Below, piece after piece: positions 16,305 through 23,163 of a stretch of 28,150 nt of DNA. The notes below the pieces were generated by a model. The model did no database searches. It was not told where the DNA came from and saw only the letters and a program-made list of their open reading frames with translations. Source of the DNA: Vicinamibacteria bacterium. GTDB taxonomy: Bacteria; Acidobacteriota; Vicinamibacteria; Vicinamibacterales; UBA2999. The stretch lies in the NCBI GenBank assembly GCA_025938035.1, contig JAICQE010000036.1:1-28150 (forward strand), in the 5' to 3' direction. Made by a program: the position numbers and the translations under genes. Within the stretch, counting starts at the first letter, position 1. Each line of letters starts with the position of its first letter.

Positions 16305-18101
16305 ATGACGACATCAACGCAGCTTCGCAAGGGCGGTTCGTGGCTTCTCGAGGAGACGGCGCCCGGCGAGGTGTTTACGCCGGAGAAGCTCACCGACGAG
16401 CACCAGATGATGGCCCGGACCGCACAGGAGTTCGTGGACAACGAGCTCCTGCCCGCGGTTGACCGGCTGGAGGCAAAGGACTGGGACCTGGCGAGGTCGT
16501 TGATACGCCGGGCGGCGGACCTCGGCCTCTTCGGGATCGCGGTGCCCGAAGAGTACGGCGGCCTGGATCTCGACAAAGCCTCGTCGCTCGTCGTCGTCGA
16601 ACGGCTCGCCCGGGCGGCTTCGTTCGCCACGGCATTTGGCGGGCAGGCCAACCTCTGCATCCTGCCGCTCGTCATGTTCGGGACCGACGAACAGAAGGCC
16701 AGATACCTGCCGACGCTCGTCGCCGGCGAAATCATCGGCGCGTATGCGCTCAGCGAATCCGGGTCGGGTTCGGACGCGCTTGCCGCGAAGACGCGCGCGG
16801 CCAGACAGCCCGACGGCAGCTGGCTGCTGAACGGCGAAAAGATGTGGATCACGAACGGCGGGTTCGCCGATCTGATCGTCGTCTTCGCGAAGGTGGACGG
16901 CGAGCAGTTCACGGCGTTCCTCGTCGAGCGCGGGTTCCCGGGCGTCAGCTCCGGCAAGGAAGAGCACAAGATGGGCCTGCACGGCTCGTCCACGACGCCG
17001 ATCATTCTCCAGGACGCGCACGTGCCGGCCGGCAACGTGCTCGGCGAAGTCGGGAAGGGACACAAGGTCGCGCTGAACACGTTGAATTACGGGCGATTCA
17101 GCCTTGGCGCCATGTGCGGCGGCGGCTGCCGCGGCCTCATCGGCGATTCGGTGAAGTACGCGAGCTCGCGGCGCCAGTTCGGCCAGCCAATCGCGACGTT
17201 TGGCGCAATCAAGCACAAGCTCGGCGAAATGATTGCCAGGACCTACGCCGTGGAGAGCCTGTCGTACCGCACCGCAGGCCTGATCGACGAGGCGCTTGCC
17301 GGCTCACATGGCGGCGGCGACCTGGCGCGCGTCTTCGAGGAGTACGCGATCGAGGCGTCGATCGCCAAAGTGGTCGGCACCGAGGTACTCGACTACGTGC
17401 TCGACGAGAACGTGCAGATTCACGGCGGCAATGGGTTCGTGAGGGACTACACCGCCGAGCGCTATTACCGCGACGCGAGGGTGAATCGTATCTTCGAGGG
17501 CACCAACGAGATCAATCGGATGTTGATTCCCGGCATGCTCATCCGCCGGGCCGTGAAGGGCGAGCTGGCGCTGATTCCAGCCGCGAAGCAGCTTCAGGAC
17601 GAACTGCTCACTCCCTCGCTGCCGTCGGACGCCTTCGGCGACGGTGTTCCGCTGGCCAGCGAGGCCCGAACCGTCGCGGCGTTCAAAAAGGTCGTGCTGA
17701 TGGTGCTCGGCACCGCCATGCAGACCTACGGCGAGAAGCTGACCGACGAACAGGAGGTCCTGAGCTACGCCGCGGACATCGTCTCGGAGACGTTTGCGGC
17801 GGAAAGCAGCGTTCTGCGCGCGCAGCAGGCTGCAGCCAATTCCGATCGCAGTGTCCGCCTTCAGGCGGACCCAGCGCAGGCGGCGCTTCACGAAGCCGCG
17901 GCCCGCGTTTTCGTGAACGACGCGGCACAGCGCCTCGAGGCGTCGGCGCGCAGCGCCCTGGCCGGCATGGCCGAGGGCGACACACTGCGCACGCTGCTCG
18001 CTGCCCTGCGCCGCGTCCTCAAGGTGACGCCGATCAATACGATTGCGCTGCGCCGCGAGCTCGCGGACGCCGCCATTCGAAAGGGAGGGTATATCCTGTA
18101 G
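16305..18101 (+). CDS. fadE: Acyl-CoA dehydrogenase (FadE/VLCAD-like)
   Basis: A 598-residue FAD enzyme, the long form of the family with an extra C-terminal helical region, like FadE of fadNAE operons and VLCAD. It shows ALSESGSGSDALAAKT and MWITNGGFADLIVVFAK for FAD and substrate binding, FGAIKHKLGEM, and NVQIHGGNGFVRDYTAERYYRDARV. Catalytic base Glu398 is in RIFEGTNEINR. It introduces the trans-2 double bond, passing electrons to ETF. The start is ATG 16305, 3 nt after the thiolase stop. Residues ~516-523 (SVRLQADP) are encoded by a GTCCGCC..GGCGGAC palindrome at 17853-17870, an in-frame insertion-like block in the C-terminal extension, away from the active site. Confidence 0.92.
   Translation: MTTSTQLRKGGSWLLEETAPGEVFTPEKLTDEHQMMARTAQEFVDNELLPAVDRLEAKDWDLARSLIRRAADLGLFGIAVPEEYGGLDLDKASSLVVVERLARAASFATAFGGQANLCILPLVMFGTDEQKARYLPTLVAGEIIGAYALSESGSGSDALAAKTRAARQPDGSWLLNGEKMWITNGGFADLIVVFAKVDGEQFTAFLVERGFPGVSSGKEEHKMGLHGSSTTPIILQDAHVPAGNVLGEVGKGHKVALNTLNYGRFSLGAMCGGGCRGLIGDSVKYASSRRQFGQPIATFGAIKHKLGEMIARTYAVESLSYRTAGLIDEALAGSHGGGDLARVFEEYAIEASIAKVVGTEVLDYVLDENVQIHGGNGFVRDYTAERYYRDARVNRIFEGTNEINRMLIPGMLIRRAVKGELALIPAAKQLQDELLTPSLPSDAFGDGVPLASEARTVAAFKKVVLMVLGTAMQTYGEKLTDEQEVLSYAADIVSETFAAESSVLRAQQAAANSDRSVRLQADPAQAALHEAAARVFVNDAAQRLEASARSALAGMAEGDTLRTLLAALRRVLKVTPINTIALRRELADAAIRKGGYIL
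17851..17873. repeat. REP-like palindrome inside the acyl-CoA dehydrogenase gene
   Basis: GTCCGCCTTCAGGCGGAC at 17853-17870 is a perfect 8-bp-arm palindrome with a 2-nt centre, preceded by AGT and followed by CC, identical in its core to the copy at 26805-26822. It is read in frame as VRLQADP. Confidence 0.8.
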
Positions 18102-18104
18102 TCA

Positions 18105-18752
18105 GTGGTCTTAAGGGTTTCCCGGGCGGGTCCGCCTCGAGGCGGACACTACGTCTTTTTTGCCGTTCTGCTTTTCGCCGCGATGGGCGCCGCCGGCTGT
18201 ACGTCGAGTCCCAGTCCGCCGGACGACAGCTCCTATGTGCAGACGATCGAGTCGTGGCGCGCCGACCGCGACAAGGCCTGGAGCGAAACGACCGATCCCA
18301 TTCCCGTCGAGAAGCGCGGGCAGTTCCTGCCGCTCCGTTACTTTCCGCCCGATTCGTCGTACGCGGTGCCGGCGGAGCTGAAGCTGTCCGACACGCGACC
18401 GGTTGTGGAGCTGCCGACGTCGACGGGCGAGCTCAGGCGCATGCAAATCGTCGGCACGCTCGAGTTCACGCTCAACGGACAGAAGCTGAGTCTCGGCGCG
18501 CTCTCCCCTGCCGGCGAGCCGATCCGGTCGTTGTTCGTGCCGTTCGCGGACCTCACGACCAAGAAAGAAACCTACGCCGCCGGGCGATACCTGGACATCG
18601 AGCCGACCGCCACGGGGATTTACACGATCGACTTCAACTACGCCTATAACCCGACCTGCGCCTACAACAACGCCTATTCCTGCCCGTACCCGCCGCCGTC
18701 GAACCGGCTTCAAGTCGCGGTACGAGCGGGCGAAAAAGCGCCGGGGTCATGA
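18105..18752 (+). CDS. DUF1684 lipoprotein
   Basis: About 215 residues. The conserved DUF1684 sequence is plain: RADRDKAWSE, then LRYFPPDSSY, LPTSTGELRRMQIVGTLEFTLNG, LFVPFADLTTKKETYAAGRYLDIE and DFNYAYNPTCAYNNAYSCPYPPPSNRLQVAVRAGEK. The family is widespread and its function unknown. The N-terminus has a hydrophobic stretch ending in a lipobox-like GAAGC, so it is probably lipid-anchored and exported. The start is uncertain: GTG 18105 requires that the palindrome at 18130-18147 encodes residues RAGPPRGGHY of the signal peptide, but there is no other ATG or GTG before the hydrophobic core. It starts 3 nt after the dehydrogenase stop and shares an ATGA overlap with the HAD gene. Confidence 0.85.
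   Translation: MVLRVSRAGPPRGGHYVFFAVLLFAAMGAAGCTSSPSPPDDSSYVQTIESWRADRDKAWSETTDPIPVEKRGQFLPLRYFPPDSSYAVPAELKLSDTRPVVELPTSTGELRRMQIVGTLEFTLNGQKLSLGALSPAGEPIRSLFVPFADLTTKKETYAAGRYLDIEPTATGIYTIDFNYAYNPTCAYNNAYSCPYPPPSNRLQVAVRAGEKAPGS
18129..18153. repeat. REP-like palindrome at the start of the DUF1684 gene
   Basis: GTCCGCCTCGAGGCGGAC (18130-18147) followed by ACTACG. The same ACTACG/CGTAGT flank accompanies the copies at 19437-19454 and 26805-26822, so the element has a defined outer boundary on one side. Here it is read as GPPRGGHY. Confidence 0.75.
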
Positions 18753-19486
18753 ACGGCGCGCTGCAGGCGATCGTCTTCGACTTCGACGGGGTCATCGCCA
18801 ACAGCGAGCCGCTGCACCTGCGCGCCTTCCAGCGCGTGCTCGGCGATCTGAAACTCGCGCTCACGCCGGAGGACTACTACTCGGCGTATCTGGGCTACGA
18901 CGACGTCGGCGTGTTCACGGCAGTGGCTCGGGACCGGGGTCTGGCATTGAACGAGCCGCAGGTCGATGCGCTCGTGCTGAAAAAGGCCGACTGCATGCAG
19001 GAATTGCTGCGCGCCGGAGAAGTGCTGTTTCCCGGCGCGGATGCGTTCATCCGGCAGGCCGCGGCGGCGGTTCCCGTTGCGATTGCGTCGGGAGCGCAGC
19101 GTCATGAGATCGAGGAAATTCTCGAGGCCACCGGCCTGCGCTCCTTCTTTGCCGCCATCGTCGCGGCAGGCGAGACCGCGCAGGGCAAGCCATTTCCCGA
19201 TCCGTACGCGCGCGCGTTCGAGCTGCTCGACGAGGCGAACGGTGGACTATCGAAGAACCGCTGCGTGGCGATTGAGGATTCGCGCTGGGGTCTCCAGTCG
19301 GCGCGGGCGGCCGGCCTGCGCTGCGTGGGCGTGACGACCAGCTATCCGGCCTCGGAACTGCCGGGTGCGGAGCTGGTTGCCGATGGTCTGCAGGGATTGA
19401 CGATCCAGATGCTCGACGAGCTGATTGCAGACGGAGGTCCGGCTGAAGCCGGACACTACGACGGTATGAGCAAGGCCGGTGCATAA
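18749..19486 (+). CDS. HAD-superfamily phosphatase/phosphomutase (beta-phosphoglucomutase-like)
   Basis: A 245-residue HAD hydrolase of subfamily IA. Motif I is VFDFDGVIANSE with Asp11 (nucleophile) and Asp13. Motif II is in VAIASGAQRHEIE, the motif III lysine in GKPFPDPY and motif IV in AIEDSRWGLQSARAAG. A helical cap (about 17-85) follows motif I. Enzymes of this group dephosphorylate small phosphorylated metabolites or isomerise sugar phosphates; which one cannot be told here. The start ATG 18749 overlaps the DUF1684 stop (ATGA). The C-terminal GGPAEAGHYDGMSKAGA comes from the palindrome at 19437-19454 and extends past the end of the fold. The stop overlaps the next gene by 8 nt. Confidence 0.88.
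   Translation: MNGALQAIVFDFDGVIANSEPLHLRAFQRVLGDLKLALTPEDYYSAYLGYDDVGVFTAVARDRGLALNEPQVDALVLKKADCMQELLRAGEVLFPGADAFIRQAAAAVPVAIASGAQRHEIEEILEATGLRSFFAAIVAAGETAQGKPFPDPYARAFELLDEANGGLSKNRCVAIEDSRWGLQSARAAGLRCVGVTTSYPASELPGAELVADGLQGLTIQMLDELIADGGPAEAGHYDGMSKAGA
19436..19460. repeat. REP-like palindrome at the end of the HAD gene
   Basis: GTCCGGCTGAAGCCGGAC at 19437-19454 with the ACTACG flank. It is a variant of the GTCCGCC core in which both arms changed together (CGCC to CGGC and its complement), as expected if base pairing is what is conserved. Confidence 0.78.
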
Positions 19487-20357
19487 GGATCTCGCACACG
19501 CGCTGACGACGGCCGCCAACGCGGCCGGCACGAGCCTCGCGCCCGCCGCGCTCGTCATCGCGCGGATCGAGTACCCGCGCCTCGACGTCGAGGCGTATCT
19601 CGCCAAGCTGGATGCGATGGGCGAGCTCGCGCGCCAGGCGGTGCAGCGCCGCCTCGAGCGCACCGCCGACACCTCGCGCCTGGCCTGCATCAAGGCGGTC
19701 AACGAGTATCTCTTCGAGGAGTTGCATTTCGTCGGCAACCGCGAGAAGTACGAAGACCCGCGCAACAGCTGTCTGAACGAGGTGCTCGACCGCCGCACCG
19801 GTATCCCGATCACCCTCTGCGTCGTCTACATGGAGGTGGCCCGCCGCGCCGGCCTGCACATCGACGGGGTGAATTTTCCGGGGCACTTCCTCGTGCGCTG
19901 TCCGGAAGTCGGCAGCCGCGGCAGCAGCGGCCTGATCATCGATCCGTTCCACGGCGGCGCGCTGCTCTCCGAGCACGATTGCCGCCTGCTGCTGCAGCGC
20001 CAGGTCGGCAGCGAGGTGGCGTTCAGCAAGTCGTTGCTGGCCCCGACCACGAGGCTGCAGATCCTCGTGCGGATGCTGATTAATCTGAAGCGAATCTACG
20101 TCCACATGCGCTCGTTCCCGCAGGCGCGGGACGTGACCGAGCTGCTGCTGGCGATGACACCGTCGGCCCTCAGCGAGCTTCGCGATCGGGGCCTCCTCGC
20201 CTATCATCTGAACGACGTCACGGGCGCTCTCCGCGATCTCCAGACGTATTTGAAACTTTCAAGCCTCGGCGAGCTGGACAAAGAGTCTCGCGAGGAGCAG
20301 GAACAAATCTGGGAACACGTGAAAACCCTTCGACGTCGTGTCGCCTCGCTCAACTGA
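19479..20357 (+). CDS. SirB1-family transglutaminase-like protein with TPR-like C-terminus
   Basis: A 292-residue protein. The central block (about 60-190) matches the SirB1/transglutaminase-like family: FVGNREKYEDPRNSCLNEVLDRRTGIPITLCVVYMEVARRAGL, then GVNFPGHFLVR and IIDPFHGG. The C-terminal ~90 residues are helical and resemble tetratricopeptide-type repeats (LINLKRIYVHMRSFPQARDVTELLLAM.., LAYHLNDVTGALRDLQTYLKL). Family members are cytoplasmic and of unclear activity; several lack a full catalytic triad. GTG 19479 overlaps the HAD stop by 8 nt and gives MHKDLAHALTTAAN. It is part of the run of tightly packed plus-strand genes. Confidence 0.85.
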   Translation: MHKDLAHALTTAANAAGTSLAPAALVIARIEYPRLDVEAYLAKLDAMGELARQAVQRRLERTADTSRLACIKAVNEYLFEELHFVGNREKYEDPRNSCLNEVLDRRTGIPITLCVVYMEVARRAGLHIDGVNFPGHFLVRCPEVGSRGSSGLIIDPFHGGALLSEHDCRLLLQRQVGSEVAFSKSLLAPTTRLQILVRMLINLKRIYVHMRSFPQARDVTELLLAMTPSALSELRDRGLLAYHLNDVTGALRDLQTYLKLSSLGELDKESREEQEQIWEHVKTLRRRVASLN

Positions 20358-20422
20358 CGGCGAAGGGATCGGGAATGCCGCCCGACCCCATGCGGCGGCC
20401 CGTTCTTTGCTGTCACCGAGCC

Positions 20423-20430
20423 GAGGAGGA
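20423..20430 (+). promoter_or_regulatory. Strong ribosome binding site (GAGGAGGA)
   Basis: GAGGAGGA followed by TCG and the ATG at 20434. It fixes the start of the small exported protein and excludes the upstream start at 20338, which lies inside the preceding gene. Confidence 0.75.
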
Positions 20431-20433
20431 TCG

Positions 20434-20925
20434 ATGGTCCGGATACTACTGATTGCTGCGGCGCTCGTCGGCGCCCTGGAAGGGACCAGCGCAGCCTCCC
20501 AAAAACCGGAGGATTCCCAGCCCGCGGCGCCCGCCAAGACCGGCGACCCGTCCGGCGTTTATCTCTGCGAAGGCACCAATCCCGACGGACATCGCTATCG
20601 AGGGATTGTGCAGATAGCAGCCGTTCGTAACACGTATCTCGTGCGTTGGACGCTCGCAGACGATGTTGAGGTGATGGGCGTCGGCATCCTGCAGGACGGT
20701 CATCTGTCCGTCAGCTACTTCGGCGGCACGCCCGCGGTTGTCGTGTACAAGATCGGCACGGACAAGCTGGTCGGCGAGTGGACGATGGGCGGGACCGAGG
20801 GACGGGTCTACGCGGAGACGCTGACCCGTGTCCCGGAGGGCAGCCTGCCGAAGCCGCAGCCGCAGCAACAGCGGCCACCGCGGCAACGGCGCGCGGAGCC
20901 GGTCCCCGGGAGTATTTCGCTCTGA
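20434..20925 (+). CDS. Small exported beta-rich protein, function unknown
   Basis: A 163-residue protein with a signal peptide (MVRILLIAAALVGALEGTSA) and a ~100-residue domain DPSGVYLCEGTNPDGHRYRGIVQIAAVRNTYLVRWTLADD..GVGILQDGHLSVSYFGG..VVYKIGTDKLVGEWTMGGTEGRVYAETLTRV. Alternating hydrophobic strands and the YxVxG-x-NPDG opening resemble a group often labelled fibronectin-binding-like or hypothetical in proteobacterial genomes; that name should not be taken as function. The tail is Pro/Gln/Arg-rich. ATG 20434 has an excellent ribosome site. It is the last plus-strand gene, converging with the M20 peptidase gene; the folded element at 20926-20977 lies between them. Confidence 0.72.
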   Translation: MVRILLIAAALVGALEGTSAASQKPEDSQPAAPAKTGDPSGVYLCEGTNPDGHRYRGIVQIAAVRNTYLVRWTLADDVEVMGVGILQDGHLSVSYFGGTPAVVVYKIGTDKLVGEWTMGGTEGRVYAETLTRVPEGSLPKPQPQQQRPPRQRRAEPVPGSISL

Positions 20926-20977
20926 CGTGGGCGAGCCTTGCAGGCTCGCCTCGCGAACCCGAAGGGTTCGCGCCACG
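20926..20977. repeat. Three-way-junction palindromic element between convergent genes
   Basis: CGTGG (20926-20930) pairs with CCACG (20973-20977). Between them stand hairpin A, GCGAGCC..GGCTCGC (20931-20949), and hairpin B, CGCGAACCC GAA GGGTTCGCG (20952-20972). It has the same plan as the element at 14396-14486 with different stem sequences. It could act as a bidirectional terminator or mRNA 3'-end protector, although no T-run is present. Confidence 0.75.
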
Positions 20978-20989
20978 AACTGAAACGCG

Positions 20990-22369
20990 TTACGTGTTCG
21001 CGATCTCCTGATAGAGATACGCCGACGCGATGATGCCGTTGTGAAAGTTGCCGAGATCGAGCTTCTCGTCCGGCGCGTGCGCGTTCTCGTCAGGCAGGCC
21101 GACCCCGAACAGTACGCTCGGGATCCCCAGCTCGCTCTCGAAGGTCGCCACCACCGGGATTGAGGCGCCTTCCCGCACGAAGACGGGCGCCTTCCCGAAG
21201 CCCTGCTCGATCGCCCGTCCCGCCGCGCGGACGAACTTGTTGTCGAACTCGGTCATCCACGGCTTGCCGCCGTGCATGCGCGTGACCTTCACCTCGACCG
21301 TCTTCGGCGCGATCTTCTTCACATAGTCCTCGAAGAGATCGCCGATCTTCTGCGGATCCTGATTGGCCACGAGCCGCATGCTGACCTTGGCCATGGCCGC
21401 CGCCGGCAGCACGGTCTTGGCGCCCTCGCCGGTAAACCCGGAGGACAAACCGTTCACGTCGAGCGTCGGACGTGCCCACAGGCGCTCGAGCGTGGTGTAT
21501 CCCGTTTCGCCGAACAGCTTCGGGACGCCGAGCTCCTTGCGGTACTTCGTCTCGTTGAACGGCAGCTTCTTCCACTCCGCGCGCTCGTCGTCGCTCAGCG
21601 GCCGGACGTCGTCGTAGAAGCCCGGAATTTTGATGCGGCCGCCGCGATCCTTCATCTGCGCCAGGATCTGCGCCAGCACGATCGCCGGATTGGCGACGGC
21701 GCCGCCGAACACGCCTGAGTGCAGATCGCTCTTGCTGCCGCGCACGTCGATCTGGAAATAGGCCAGCCCGCGCAGCGAGTAGCAGATCGACGGCACGCCG
21801 CGATCGAACATCGTCGTATCCGAAATCACCACCACGTCGGCCTTGAGGTCGTCCTTGTGATCGCGAATGAAGTCGTCGAGATGCACGCTGCCGACTTCCT
21901 CTTCGCCTTCGATGAAGACCTTGATGTTGACCGGCAGGCTGGCGCCCTGTTTCAGGTACGCCTCGATCGCCTTGATGTGCATGAAGACCTGGCCCTTGTC
22001 GTCGGCGGCGCCGCGGGCGTAAATCTCGCCATCGCGCACGGTCGCCTCGAACGGCGGGCTGGTCCACAGATTGACCGGATCGACCGGCTGCACGTCGTAG
22101 TGCCCGTAGAACAGGATCGTCGGCTTGCCCGGCGCATTCAGCCAGTCGCCGTAGACGACCGGGTTGCCGGGCGTGTCGATGAGACGGACATTCTCCATGC
22201 CCGCGGTGCGCAGGGCGTCGGCGGTCCACTCGGCCGCTCTGCGCACGTCGGCGGAATGCTCCGGCAACGCGCTGATGCTTGGAATCGCGAGGTACTCTTT
22301 CAGTTCATCGACGTAGCGGTCGCGGTGAACGTTGATGTAATCGACGACGTCGTTCATGCCGGCGTTCAT
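20990..22369 (-). CDS. M20-family metallopeptidase (dipeptidase)
   Basis: A 459-residue M20 peptidase of the CNDP/dapE-like dipeptidase type. Metal ligands are visible as His90 and Asp92 (FYGHYDVQP), Asp123 (GAADDKGQ), catalytic Glu156/157 (IEGEEEVGS), an Asp in ISDTTMFD and the late His in DENAHAPDE. The dimerisation lid domain lies in the middle (about 195-330, with SDLHSGVFGG). There is no signal peptide, so it should act in the cytoplasm on dipeptides or N-acyl amino acids. Start ATG 22369 forms an ATGA overlap with the metallo-beta-lactamase gene; the second ATG at 22357 is possible. It is the last gene of the operon headed by the LolA-like gene. Confidence 0.92.
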   Translation of the reverse strand: MNAGMNDVVDYINVHRDRYVDELKEYLAIPSISALPEHSADVRRAAEWTADALRTAGMENVRLIDTPGNPVVYGDWLNAPGKPTILFYGHYDVQPVDPVNLWTSPPFEATVRDGEIYARGAADDKGQVFMHIKAIEAYLKQGASLPVNIKVFIEGEEEVGSVHLDDFIRDHKDDLKADVVVISDTTMFDRGVPSICYSLRGLAYFQIDVRGSKSDLHSGVFGGAVANPAIVLAQILAQMKDRGGRIKIPGFYDDVRPLSDDERAEWKKLPFNETKYRKELGVPKLFGETGYTTLERLWARPTLDVNGLSSGFTGEGAKTVLPAAAMAKVSMRLVANQDPQKIGDLFEDYVKKIAPKTVEVKVTRMHGGKPWMTEFDNKFVRAAGRAIEQGFGKAPVFVREGASIPVVATFESELGIPSVLFGVGLPDENAHAPDEKLDLGNFHNGIIASAYLYQEIANT

Positions 22370-23163
22370 GCGTCAATCATAGTCCACGCCTCGTCCGCAA
22401 AACGGGCACGTCCGTCCTGCTGCAGCTTCAGCAGATGAGCCGTCACGCTCTCCTGCGCCAGCGGAACGAGCGACTCCCTGAGGTCCTTATAGACGTGCGC
22501 GACGATCGCTTCCGGCGTCCGGCTGCCGGCACGCAGTGCGGCAATCACCTGCTGTTCCCGCTCGAGGCGGTGCCCGATGTAGTCGCGAAGCACTGGCACC
22601 GGATCGTCGATGACCGGTCCGTGCGCCGGCAGCATCCGCGCCGGGTTCAGCGCCAGAATCCGCTCGAGGGAATCGAGATACGCCGAGAGGTTTCCGCCAA
22701 GGCGGGCGGGAATCCACACCGAGGTTCCCTTGATCGCAAGATCGCCGCAGAAGACGGTTCGAGACGACTCGTGCCAGAAGCAGAGATGGTCGGGCGCATG
22801 ACCGGGAGTATGCAACGCGACAAGCTCACTGTCGCCAGCCCGTATGACGTCGCCGTCGCCGATCGGCGCCCATTCCACTGACCACTTTGCGTCCCGATCG
22901 CTCCACGGAAACTTCCGGAACTGCGTGACTCCAAACCGTTCTCCGAGCGCGGACGCCCCGGACGCATGATCGATGTGCCCGTGTGTGACCAGCACCTGAT
23001 CGAGACGCATACCCGCCAGCGCGTTGCCAACCGCCGCGAGGTGAGCGCTTTCTCCGGTGCCGGCGTCGATCAGCGTCGGGATTTGGCCCGGAAGCAGCCA
23101 CGTCCAGTTGCCATCGCCGGTGATTGGCCCCGGGTTGAACGCAAAGATCGGAATCGGGTTCAA
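22366..23163 (-). CDS. Metallo-beta-lactamase-fold hydrolase (LACTB2/glyoxalase II-like)
   Basis: A 265-residue binuclear-zinc hydrolase. The HxHxDH motif THGHIDH lies at 60-66, with further ligands His122 (HTPGHAPDH), Asp141 (FCGDLAIKG) and His181 (LPAHGP). After the fold, residues ~190-265 (DYIGHRLEREQQVIAAL.., LVPLAQESVTAHLLKLQQDGRAR) make a winged-helix-like end, as in LACTB2 proteins. LACTB2 relatives are ribonucleases or thioesterases; the substrate here is open. TTG 23163 is chosen: it overlaps the upstream stop (TTGA), is preceded by GAAGGTG and gives MNPIPIFAFNPGPITGDGN, the family start. The longer frame to 23265 runs inside the upstream gene and encodes an Arg-rich non-conserved stretch. 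Confidence 0.87.
   Translation of the reverse strand: MNPIPIFAFNPGPITGDGNWTWLLPGQIPTLIDAGTGESAHLAAVGNALAGMRLDQVLVTHGHIDHASGASALGERFGVTQFRKFPWSDRDAKWSVEWAPIGDGDVIRAGDSELVALHTPGHAPDHLCFWHESSRTVFCGDLAIKGTSVWIPARLGGNLSAYLDSLERILALNPARMLPAHGPVIDDPVPVLRDYIGHRLEREQQVIAALRAGSRTPEAIVAHVYKDLRESLVPLAQESVTAHLLKLQQDGRARFADEAWTMIDA

Noticed and set aside
20926..20977. Classical rho-independent terminator
   Set aside because: The hairpins are strong but no T-run follows on either strand, so the feature was listed as a repeat with a possible end-protecting role only.
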